From NCBI GenBank assembly GCA_964384595.1, contig CAYLLY010000003.1, positions 1 to 64,000 on the forward strand: DNA of 64,000 bases, written 5' to 3'. A program made the position numbers and the translations under genes. The notes below the pieces were generated by a model. That model was not told where the DNA came from and made no database searches. It was given only the letters and a program-made list of their open reading frames with translations. This DNA comes from SCTG01 sp964384595 (GTDB taxonomy: Bacteria; Nitrospirota; Nitrospiria; Nitrospirales; NS-4). Position 1 is the stretch's first letter; every line of letters begins with the position of its first letter. This document shows, piece after piece, positions 35,426-42,764 of this stretch.

Positions 35426-36246
35426 GGGCACAGCACGTTGTGGGAATCGCCGCCGCCGCGGCCGTGGCGGCCACAGTCGGACTCGCGGGCTGCGCGCTGT
35501 TCGAGAGCGAGCAGGTCGCCACGGGGCGCAAGCTCTTCGAGTACTATTGCCTGCACTGTCACGGCGAAAAAGGAATGGGGAACGGGTTCAACGCGAAGCA
35601 TCTCGACCCCAAACCGCGGGATCTCACGGACAAAGATGAAGAGTTCATGGTGAAGATGTCCAACGAGGAGATCTATGAGGTGATTTCCCGCGATATGATG
35701 TCCCAGGAGGAGTTCGACGAGAAATACGGCGAAGACACGGACAAGCTGTTCACGCCGCCGAACATGCCCTCGTTCAAGCACACCCTCTCCGATGCGGAGC
35801 GCTGGTCGCTGGTCGCGTTCGTGCGGACGTTGCACAAGAACGCCGCGCCCAGGGTGGAGATTCCGGCCCAGGCCGCCAAGGAGCGGCCCAAGTTCCCGCC
35901 CGCGCCCAAGCCGACGCTTGCCTCCGCGCCCGCGGACCTGGAGAAGCTGGCCGCGAAGGGAAAGACCCTCTATGAGGATAAATACGGGTGCCATGCCTGC
36001 CACGCGATCGGCGCGAAGGGGGGGATCGTCGGCCCCGAACTCGACCGGGCGGGGTTCCGCTTGAACGCCGCGTGGGTGTACCGGTGGATCAAGTATCCGC
36101 AGGCCATGAAGCCGCACACCAAGATGCCGAACCTGGGCGTGTCGGACGACGACGCGCTGGCGATCACGGCCCATCTCGGGACCCTGAAGGCGGAGCCTCC
36201 GGCCGAGCCGTCCGCCGCGCCCACGAAACAGGCCTCGGCGCAGTGA
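35422..36246 (+). CDS. Dihaem cytochrome c lipoprotein
   Basis: ATG 35422 overlaps the stop of the NxrC-like gene. 274 residues. A lipoprotein signal with lipobox GLAGC (Cys24) anchors it to a membrane. Two class I cytochrome domains: C43-x2-C46-H47 (CLHCHG, followed by KGMGNGF) and C190-x2-C193-H194 (CHACHA). Met ligands are likely in PPNMPSF and HTKMPNLG. A Pro/Ala linker (about 145-172) joins the domains. It probably connects soluble carriers with the membrane oxidase module. Confidence 0.88.
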   Translation: MRAQHVVGIAAAAAVAATVGLAGCALFESEQVATGRKLFEYYCLHCHGEKGMGNGFNAKHLDPKPRDLTDKDEEFMVKMSNEEIYEVISRDMMSQEEFDEKYGEDTDKLFTPPNMPSFKHTLSDAERWSLVAFVRTLHKNAAPRVEIPAQAAKERPKFPPAPKPTLASAPADLEKLAAKGKTLYEDKYGCHACHAIGAKGGIVGPELDRAGFRLNAAWVYRWIKYPQAMKPHTKMPNLGVSDDDALAITAHLGTLKAEPPAEPSAAPTKQASAQ

Positions 36247-36263
36247 CCGGAGAGGAGCGCGGC

Positions 36264-36773
36264 ATGAAAAGGAGAGTCCTGGTCATTTCTAGGAACGAGG
36301 AGGTCGGGGAGTGGTTCAGGGGAGTTCTCGGCGGCCGTAAATCGGGGCAGACGGTCACCGTGGTGGGCGATCTGCAACCGGCTATCCGGATGCTGAAGCG
36401 AACTTCCCCCCACGTGGTGATTTTCGTCGAAGAGGGGCCTGAGAGGGACGACGACAGGCTGATGTTGCTGCGGGCGCTGCTCCTTATCGAGGAGCAGTGC
36501 CACCGGAACACGCTGGCGATCCTGTACGACCTCGCCGAAAACCGTATGACGATGTACCACAACGTTCACTTCCCGCAGGTGAATCGGCTGGACGTGGCGA
36601 TGGCGGCACAGGAGGGCGCGCGTTGCCCGCTCTTCGGCGATGCGGAGGAGGCGGATGTGGCAGCTCAGGCGTATCCTGCAGATTGCCCCTACCTCCCCAT
36701 CGGGACCGCCGGGATGGGCGCCGGCTGCGGGACGGCGGTGAGAGAGAATGAGTCGGTCGAACGGAAAGAATAA
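36264..36773 (+). CDS. Receiver-like/response-regulator-fold protein
   Basis: ATG 36264 with GGAGAGGAG upstream; 169 residues, no signal peptide. It starts with the receiver-type beta strand MKRRVLVISRNEEVGEWF, and a later strand PHVVIFVEE corresponds to the phosphorylation-site region, but the usual Asp is not in the classic place, so it is probably a degenerate receiver. The C-terminal tail is Cys/Gly-rich (CPLFGDAEE, DCPYLPIG, GAGCGT). It may link expression or assembly of the operon to a signal; function unknown. Confidence 0.55.
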   Translation: MKRRVLVISRNEEVGEWFRGVLGGRKSGQTVTVVGDLQPAIRMLKRTSPHVVIFVEEGPERDDDRLMLLRALLLIEEQCHRNTLAILYDLAENRMTMYHNVHFPQVNRLDVAMAAQEGARCPLFGDAEEADVAAQAYPADCPYLPIGTAGMGAGCGTAVRENESVERKE

Positions 36774-36814
36774 CCATCGGCCGATATCCGGCTGATGTTG
36801 ATAAGGGGGACGTC

Positions 36815-37948
36815 ATGGGCATACAGAGCATGGTGATCAGGATGAGATCTGCGCCGATCTTCGCGGTGGTCGGCCTCGCGACCCTGCTGGCCGGAGCAGC
36901 GGAGGCCCAATCCCCGGAGGTGGACGCTCCGAAGCAGCCGATCCCGGTGTTCAAGAACGTGCAGGTCAACCCCTATTCCATGCCGGACCTCACGAGCCAG
37001 CAGAATCTCTCCGTGAAGGCGACGGGCAAGGTGGTGGAGTATACCCTCACGATCGAGGCGATCCGGTGGAAGATCACGGGGAATGTCTACATGAATCAGT
37101 GGGCCTTCAACGGGCAAGTGCCGGGTCCGCTCATGGAGGCCACAGAGGGGGACTTGGTCCGGGTTTCGGTGAAGAACAATACCACGGTCAACCATACCAT
37201 TCACCACCACGGGATATGGACCCCGACCGTGATGGACGGTGTGCCGGACATGACGCAGAAACCCATCGAGCCCGGCGAGACCTTCGTGTACGAATTCATC
37301 GCCAAGCCGGCGGGTTTTCACTGGTATCACTGTCATGTCAACGCGGCGGAGCATCTGGAGATGGGATTGTACGGCGGGTTCATCGTCCATCCGGCGCCCG
37401 AGACCGGACTGGGCACGACCAAGGAGCAGGTGGCCGATCCCGCGCTCAAGATTGATCGGGAGTACATCTTCGTCGTGGACGAGATGGACACGCGAATCGA
37501 GGAGGGCAAGGCGGGCGGCCTCGGCCTCGGCCACCCACGGATGATCAGCAACTTCAATTACTTCACGATCAACGGGAAGGCGTTCCCCGAGACCCCGATG
37601 ATTTACGTGCGCGAGGGGGAGACGGTTCGGATCCGGCTGCTGAACGTGGGCTCCGTGGTGCACTCGTTCCACCTGCACGGACACACCTTCGCCACGAGCA
37701 GCGCCGAATGTGATCGGTGTCCGCGGACCTGGGAATACCGCGACGTCATCAACATCAGCCCGGCGCAGCGGCTGGACGTCGTCTTCAAAGCGAACAATCC
37801 CGGGCGCTGGATGTTCCACTGTCACATCCCTCCCCACGTGACGAACGATGGCGTGTACCCGGGCGGCATGATGTCCATGGTGGAGTACGAGAACAATCCC
37901 TATCTCAAGTTCCTGCCGCCGATGGACGGGCACGGGAAGCACAAATGA
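36815..37948 (+). CDS. Two-domain multicopper oxidase
   Basis: The protein has 377 residues with a signal peptide (ending AEAQS, about 33). There are two cupredoxin domains. Domain 1 has H127-x4-H132 in HTIHHHG and HCHVNAAEHLEM (C173, H180, M183). Domain 2 has HSFHLHGH and HCHIPPH followed by a Met. Cysteine in both HCH motifs suggests type 1 copper in each domain and HxH pairs for a trinuclear centre, as in type A two-domain MCOs (small-laccase/NirK ancestors). It differs from NirK, whose motif is HCA. Possible activities: laccase-like metal or cupredoxin oxidation; NO-forming nitrite reduction is less likely. It overlaps the next gene by 4 bases. Confidence 0.85.
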   Translation: MGIQSMVIRMRSAPIFAVVGLATLLAGAAEAQSPEVDAPKQPIPVFKNVQVNPYSMPDLTSQQNLSVKATGKVVEYTLTIEAIRWKITGNVYMNQWAFNGQVPGPLMEATEGDLVRVSVKNNTTVNHTIHHHGIWTPTVMDGVPDMTQKPIEPGETFVYEFIAKPAGFHWYHCHVNAAEHLEMGLYGGFIVHPAPETGLGTTKEQVADPALKIDREYIFVVDEMDTRIEEGKAGGLGLGHPRMISNFNYFTINGKAFPETPMIYVREGETVRIRLLNVGSVVHSFHLHGHTFATSSAECDRCPRTWEYRDVINISPAQRLDVVFKANNPGRWMFHCHIPPHVTNDGVYPGGMMSMVEYENNPYLKFLPPMDGHGKHK

Positions 37949-39009
37949 CCCGCCATGCCCGGGAGGGAGGAGATCAAGCGGACGAGACGCGGCCCCAGGA
38001 CCGTTCGGAACAACAGCTTGATGAGTTGATCCGGCACGAGACGGAGGCCTTTTTTCGGCAACGGCCCGGCTGGAGCCTGACGACCGGCCCCAAGGACATC
38101 GAGCTGGTGGCCCATGCCCTGCGCGTGGTCCTGCATCTGGGGCCGGAGGCGGTGGCCTCCCACGCCGATGACTTCATGGCGCTGGTGGATATCCAGCGGC
38201 CCGACGGCGGCTGGGGGAATACGGAGGACGCGGGCGGCCGGGTGTGGGCGTCCGCGTTCGCCGCTCTCATGGTGGTGAGGGGCAATGAACTTCTGGGCGA
38301 TGCGCGTTTGACCCGCGCGGTCACGCGCGCCACGGACTACTTCCTGGACAGCCAGCTAAGCGACGGGCGATGGGTTGACCCACCGACCTGGACCGACCTC
38401 GACGCCACCAGCCACCCGGTGAGCTTCTTCAACGTGGTCCGCGCCTTCGGCGAGACCTATCGGTTCGAGGAAGTCAACCGGGCGTGGGAGAAGGGGCTGA
38501 AGTTTCTGCTCGACCGCCAGGGCGAGGACGGTGGGTGGTACGCCCTCGACTTCAAGTCCCCCAGCGAGGTGGTCGCCTCCGGCAGCCCCATCGAGATGAC
38601 CGCGCACCTCGTGCAGGATGCGCTCGTGGCGGATCTTCTGCTGGAGAACCGCTTGGATGTCCGCGAGGCGTGCGCCCGCGCGGTCGCGCGGCTGGCGGCC
38701 TGGCAGGGAACGGATGGGTCCTGGGACAGGGGCAATACCGATCATACGATGGACAGCGCGCGGTCCTTGATGCTGGTCTCCAAGGTCCTGGACGATCAAT
38801 CCGTGTTTTCAGTGATTCACCGGGCAGTGGCATGGATCGTGGCGGTGAAGAACGAGGTGGGCTGGGGGAACTTCCCGGGAGATGCCACCAACCTGGAGCG
38901 GCTGTGCGACGGCCTGGACACGTTGCTCAAGTACCGGGCGTTTCTCAAACAGGACACCACGGAACTCATCAGGCTCTGGGGCTATCTCCCGAGCCGCGTG
39001 AGCTTGTAA
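37945..39009 (+). CDS. Prenyltransferase/squalene-cyclase-fold (alpha/alpha barrel) protein
   Basis: The protein has 354 residues, cytoplasmic. QW-type repeats characteristic of terpene-cyclase/prenyltransferase alpha-barrels are visible: QRPDGGWGN, QLSDGRW, RQGEDGGWY and WQGTDGSWDRG. It is about half the length of squalene-hopene cyclase and no DxDD catalytic motif was seen, so cyclase activity is uncertain. It is coupled to the MCO gene by ATGA overlap and followed by a desaturase gene, which hints at membrane lipid or isoprenoid modification. Confidence 0.75.
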   Translation: MTRHAREGGDQADETRPQDRSEQQLDELIRHETEAFFRQRPGWSLTTGPKDIELVAHALRVVLHLGPEAVASHADDFMALVDIQRPDGGWGNTEDAGGRVWASAFAALMVVRGNELLGDARLTRAVTRATDYFLDSQLSDGRWVDPPTWTDLDATSHPVSFFNVVRAFGETYRFEEVNRAWEKGLKFLLDRQGEDGGWYALDFKSPSEVVASGSPIEMTAHLVQDALVADLLLENRLDVREACARAVARLAAWQGTDGSWDRGNTDHTMDSARSLMLVSKVLDDQSVFSVIHRAVAWIVAVKNEVGWGNFPGDATNLERLCDGLDTLLKYRAFLKQDTTELIRLWGYLPSRVSL

Positions 39010-39065
39010 GACTTGAGAAGGAGGGATACACGACGGGGAATGGAAATGCAGCCTAGCGGCGAATC

Positions 39066-39896
39066 ATGATGGCCGGAAGAGAACTGAACGTTCCGACCCT
39101 CGTGTTGTTCGTGGCCGTGAGCCTCACGGCCGTCGTCGGGGTGCCCGTTTTCGGGTATGTCTATGGCTATACCTGGCTGGACTGGACGGTATTCGGTGTT
39201 CTCTATGTGGTCACTGCATTGGGCATCACGGTCGGGTACCACCGGCTGATCTCCCATCGCAGCTTCCAATGCCCCGACTGGGTGAAGGCCGCGCTCCTGG
39301 TCGCGGGCGGGTGGGCGTTTGAAAACTCGGCGCTGAAATGGGGCGCCGATCATGGGCGGCACCATGCGCGCGTGGACGAGGAGGAGGACCCGTACGATGC
39401 GACAAAAGGGTTCTGGTACAGCCACTGCGGCTGGGTCCTTCTGAAAGATCCCCACTACACCGAGAAATTCACGCCCTGGTTGCGGGAGGATCGCGTGGTG
39501 ATGTGGCAACACCGCTGGTACGTTCCCATCGTCCTGTCCGGCCTCGCGCTGCCGTTCGCCGTGGGCTATGCCTACGGCGGATGGATGAGCGGCATAGGCT
39601 GCTTCATGCTGGCCGGCGTCGGACGGATGTTTTTGGTGCTGAACTCCACGTTCTGCATCAATTCCGTGTGTCACCTGTGGGGAAGCCAGCCGTACAGTCA
39701 GTCCAACACCAGCCGGGACAGTTGGCTGGTGTCGCTGATCACCATGGGCGAGGGCTACCACAATTACCACCATGCGTTCCAACGGGACTACCGAAATGGT
39801 CCCCTGTGGTACAACTTCGACCCGTCCAAATGGCTCATCTACAATTTGTCGGTTCTTGGGTTGGCCGGCGACCTCGTCCGTTCAGGTCCGAGATGA
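39066..39896 (+). CDS. Delta-9-type fatty acid desaturase, integral membrane di-iron enzyme
   Basis: The protein has 276 residues with four or more hydrophobic segments. The three His boxes of acyl-CoA/acyl-lipid delta-9 desaturases are present: HRLISH (59-64), HGRHH (96-100) and HNYHH (232-236). It introduces a double bond into saturated acyl chains using O2 and reduced ferredoxin or cytochrome. It sits among redox and lipid-type genes and may adjust membrane fluidity under oxic conditions. Confidence 0.92.
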   Translation: MMAGRELNVPTLVLFVAVSLTAVVGVPVFGYVYGYTWLDWTVFGVLYVVTALGITVGYHRLISHRSFQCPDWVKAALLVAGGWAFENSALKWGADHGRHHARVDEEEDPYDATKGFWYSHCGWVLLKDPHYTEKFTPWLREDRVVMWQHRWYVPIVLSGLALPFAVGYAYGGWMSGIGCFMLAGVGRMFLVLNSTFCINSVCHLWGSQPYSQSNTSRDSWLVSLITMGEGYHNYHHAFQRDYRNGPLWYNFDPSKWLIYNLSVLGLAGDLVRSGPR

Positions 39897-39985
39897 GCGC
39901 GTCGTCCCAATAACACGTCCTGTGGACGGAGCGGCCTTACGAGTTTCGCGGGGGTGGGCACCGCGGAATACAGGGAGGAGGGCCT

Positions 39986-41302
39986 ATGGAAGCGAAATTT
40001 TGCGCCGTCTGTGCCTGGAGGGGAAACTGCCAGATCAAATTTGCGCGGCTTGACGGCATCGCCAGCCAGTGCCTCCACTTTACCCGCGATGTCGAGCTGG
40101 AGCGCCGCGCGGCGGTGCGCGAGAGCGCCGACGTCGTGATCGCCGGGGCCGGCATCGGCGGGTTGTCGTTGGGTTTGTTCCTCGCCGAAAAAGGCCACCG
40201 CATCATCATCCTGGAGCGCGGGGAAGAGCTCGTGCCGGTCCAGAAGCCGGAAGTGCTGCAGCCAGAAGCGCTGGAGATCCTGGAGCGACTCGGCGCCCTG
40301 GACGGGCTTCTCGCCATGGGGCCTGCCCGGTGCGAGTGTTATCATTTCTATCAACCGGGCGGGCGGCCCCTCGTCAACGTGCGTTGCTGTCCTCCGGCGT
40401 GGCGTCCTGTTCACGGTCTGATCACGCTGCCCCATTGGACCAGGCAGGCCCTTCTTGGCAGGCTGCAGGCCTATCCCCGCGCGCGCCTCTTCTGGGGCGC
40501 CGACCTGACGGACCTGACGCGCGCGGGCGGCGCCGTCACCGGCGTGCGGGCGAGGGTCAAGGGAAGAGATTGGAGCTTCTCCGCTCCGGTGGTGGTGGGC
40601 GCGGACGGCGCGGCCTCGCGTGTGCGCGCCGCCTTGAAGGTCGCCGGCGAGGTCCACCGGTATCCGGACGCCTTTGTCTCGGTGCTCGTGGATCGTTCCG
40701 CCGGCATCGGAAGCGATGTCCACTACTATGTGGGTCGCCGTTCGTTTCTCGGCGTCTTCCCGATCTCCTCGGACGCGCTGTGCCTGCTGCTCTCGGTTGA
40801 CGCCGAACAGGCGCATCCCTTCACGTCCCTGTTGGGTCCTTCGCTGGCGGAACGGGTGGCTGCCATGGCGCCCGCCGTGGCGGAGGCTGTGCGGACGAGC
40901 GCCGACTGGGAGCATGCGACCCTGTTGCCCTGCGTGTGTGCCTGCGTTGCCCGGTGGGTCGCCGACGGAGCGGCGCTCATGGGCGACAGCGCCCATGCGT
41001 GCCATCCCTACATGGGGCTCGGCAGCGCGCTGGCGATGGAGGATGCGCGGGTTCTGGCCCAGGTGCTGGAGGGATGTTTTCAGCGAGGGGATTTCTCCGC
41101 CGAGGCCCTCACGGCCTATGAGGCGGCTCGCCGGCCGGTGGTGGAAAGGCTGCAGCGTCTCGCCGAACAGCGGGTCATGTTGTGGAACACGGCCAATCCC
41201 TTCCTGGCCTGGGCCCGGAGCGGGATGTTCCGGGCTGTGGCGAGGCATCCCCGGCTCCTCTCGAAGGAGTTCATCGCGAATGCGGTAGGGGTGGCGCAAT
41301 AA
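39986..41302 (+). CDS. FAD-dependent monooxygenase (UbiH/PHBH type) with N-terminal cysteine motif
   Basis: The protein has 438 residues. Residues 6-29 hold four cysteines (C6-x2-C9-x5-C15-x13-C29, CAVCAWRGNC) that could bind zinc or an Fe-S cluster; this part is absent from the paralogue at 55373. A class A flavin monooxygenase follows: Rossmann GAGIGG (54-59), a DG region VVGADGAASRVR and the GD motif ALMGDSAHACHPYMGLG. Substrates of this family include quinone precursors, carotenoids and aromatics. It is 10 bases upstream of the sulfite-oxidase-like gene. Substrate unknown. Confidence 0.85.
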   Translation: MEAKFCAVCAWRGNCQIKFARLDGIASQCLHFTRDVELERRAAVRESADVVIAGAGIGGLSLGLFLAEKGHRIIILERGEELVPVQKPEVLQPEALEILERLGALDGLLAMGPARCECYHFYQPGGRPLVNVRCCPPAWRPVHGLITLPHWTRQALLGRLQAYPRARLFWGADLTDLTRAGGAVTGVRARVKGRDWSFSAPVVVGADGAASRVRAALKVAGEVHRYPDAFVSVLVDRSAGIGSDVHYYVGRRSFLGVFPISSDALCLLLSVDAEQAHPFTSLLGPSLAERVAAMAPAVAEAVRTSADWEHATLLPCVCACVARWVADGAALMGDSAHACHPYMGLGSALAMEDARVLAQVLEGCFQRGDFSAEALTAYEAARRPVVERLQRLAEQRVMLWNTANPFLAWARSGMFRAVARHPRLLSKEFIANAVGVAQ

Positions 41303-41312
41303 GAGGGTCCTC

Positions 41313-42524
41313 ATGAGTGAGCGCGACTTTCTGACTGAGGGAGGCGTGACCAGACGGGCCGTCCTTGCGAAGGCGGGAGGAATCGGCGCCATGCTTGCCT
41401 TGGGCGGCGTGACCGCCCCCCTTCGCCGGATTGCCGGTGAGGCGTATGCCGCAGACCAGCCGGTCATTCAGGGAAAGGACCGGTTGATCGTCAGATCGGG
41501 TCGGCCGCTCAATCTCGAGATGCCGATCGGGCTCGTGGATTCCTGGATCACGCCGACGCCCCTTCACTTTGTGCGCAACCATTACGAAGTCCCGGTCGTG
41601 GACCCGAACGAATTGCGCCTGCGCGTTGAAGGAGCGGTGGAGCGCCCGCTTGCGCTCGCGCTCGACGACCTGAAGCGTCTGCCGGTGATCGAGGAAGTCG
41701 TCACACTGGAATGCGCCGGGAACGGGCGTTCGTTTTTCGATCCGAAGGTGCCGGGCGCCCAGTGGCAGCGCGGGGCCGTCGGCACGGCTCGTTACAAGGG
41801 GGCTCGGCTGGCCGATGTGCTCCAGCGTGCCGGGATCAGCCCGGCGGGCAGGCACGTCTTGCTCGATGGCGCCGACCAGCCACCGGTCCCGACGGCGCCC
41901 GATTTCGTCCGGAGCATTCCGGTCGAGAAGGCGATGGCCCCGGAGACCCTGCTGGCCTACGAGATGAACGGGGAGCCGTTGCCTGCCGTGCACGGGTTCC
42001 CGCTCCGGGCGATCGTGCCCGGCTGGATCGGCTCGGCGAACGTCAAGTGGCTCGTCCGGGTTGCGGTGCTGGAGCAGCCGCATGACGGGCATTTTATGGT
42101 CAAGGGGTATCGGTTTCCGCGCTCGCCTGTGGCCCCCGGCGAGAAGGTGGACCCCAAAGACATGGAGGTGGTCACCGAACTGGACGTGAAATCCGTGATC
42201 GCGCAGCCGGGTGACGGGGCTCGGATCGCGACGGGCTCCGTGAAGGTCACCGGGGCGGCCTGGGCCGGTGAGGCGGAGATCGCCCGCGTGGACGTGTCCA
42301 CCGATTTCGGCCGGACATGGCAGCCGGCGCGTCTCGGGGCCGATCGCGCCCGGTACGCGTGGCGGCTCTGGGAGCTCGACTGGATGGTCCGGGAGCGGGG
42401 AGCCTACCTTCTGATGTCGCGCGCCACGGACTCGCGTGGGCGGACTCAGCCGATCGCGCCGTTCTGGAACCCGAACGGCTATCTGTGGAACGTCGTTGAT
42501 CAGGTCCAGGTCCGCGTGAGCTGA
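41313..42524 (+). CDS. Sulfite-oxidase-family molybdenum enzyme (SorA-like), Tat-exported
   Basis: The protein has 403 residues. The Tat motif TRRAVLAKAG (R14-R15) is followed by a hydrophobic stretch. The Mo-cofactor domain has the conserved ligand Cys134 in TLECAGNGR, and GAVGTARYKGARL, HGFPLRAIVPGWIGSANVKW and a C-terminal dimerisation domain (about 285-400) complete the sulfite oxidase fold. It probably oxidises sulfite or a related substrate in the periplasm and passes electrons to cytochrome c. A SorB-like cytochrome gene lies 2.1 kb downstream at 44687. It is the last gene before an intergenic repeat. Confidence 0.88.
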   Translation: MSERDFLTEGGVTRRAVLAKAGGIGAMLALGGVTAPLRRIAGEAYAADQPVIQGKDRLIVRSGRPLNLEMPIGLVDSWITPTPLHFVRNHYEVPVVDPNELRLRVEGAVERPLALALDDLKRLPVIEEVVTLECAGNGRSFFDPKVPGAQWQRGAVGTARYKGARLADVLQRAGISPAGRHVLLDGADQPPVPTAPDFVRSIPVEKAMAPETLLAYEMNGEPLPAVHGFPLRAIVPGWIGSANVKWLVRVAVLEQPHDGHFMVKGYRFPRSPVAPGEKVDPKDMEVVTELDVKSVIAQPGDGARIATGSVKVTGAAWAGEAEIARVDVSTDFGRTWQPARLGADRARYAWRLWELDWMVRERGAYLLMSRATDSRGRTQPIAPFWNPNGYLWNVVDQVQVRVS

Positions 42525-42556
42525 TTATACATAACGACATAAGTCCTGTCCTCTTC

Positions 42557-42618
42557 GTCATTCCGGGCTTGACCCGGAATCCAGGTTTTTCCTGGATTCC
42601 CGCTTTCGCGGGAATGAC
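42557..42618. repeat. REP-like composite inverted repeat
   Basis: Outer arms GTCATTCC and GGAATGAC enclose three inner hairpins: CCGGGCTTGACCCGG, CCAGGTTTTTCCTGG and CCCGCTTTCGCGGG. The GTCATTCC...CCAGG type of element is widespread in intergenic DNA of many bacteria. It follows the sulfite-oxidase-like gene and may act as transcript-end hairpin. Confidence 0.85.
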
Positions 42619-42764
42619 AGATTGTGCGGTGATTAATGTCTCTGTGTATAGAGAGAAGATCGCTGGTGAAGGGCGGGTATGTTTTGGTCCAGACCTCCAA
42701 ACAAACCCGGCTCAGCTAAAGGAGACCCTTCACCAGCCCTTTTCTTTCGCTCGTTCCGGGAGGG

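Noticed and set aside
36815..37948. Identification of the two-domain MCO as nitrite reductase NirK
   Set aside because: Both domains have HCH trinuclear-type motifs, whereas NirK has HCA in domain 1 and no type 1 site in domain 2.
37945..39009. Identification as squalene-hopene cyclase
   Set aside because: Half the usual length and no DxDD catalytic motif; only the QW-repeat barrel fold is supported.
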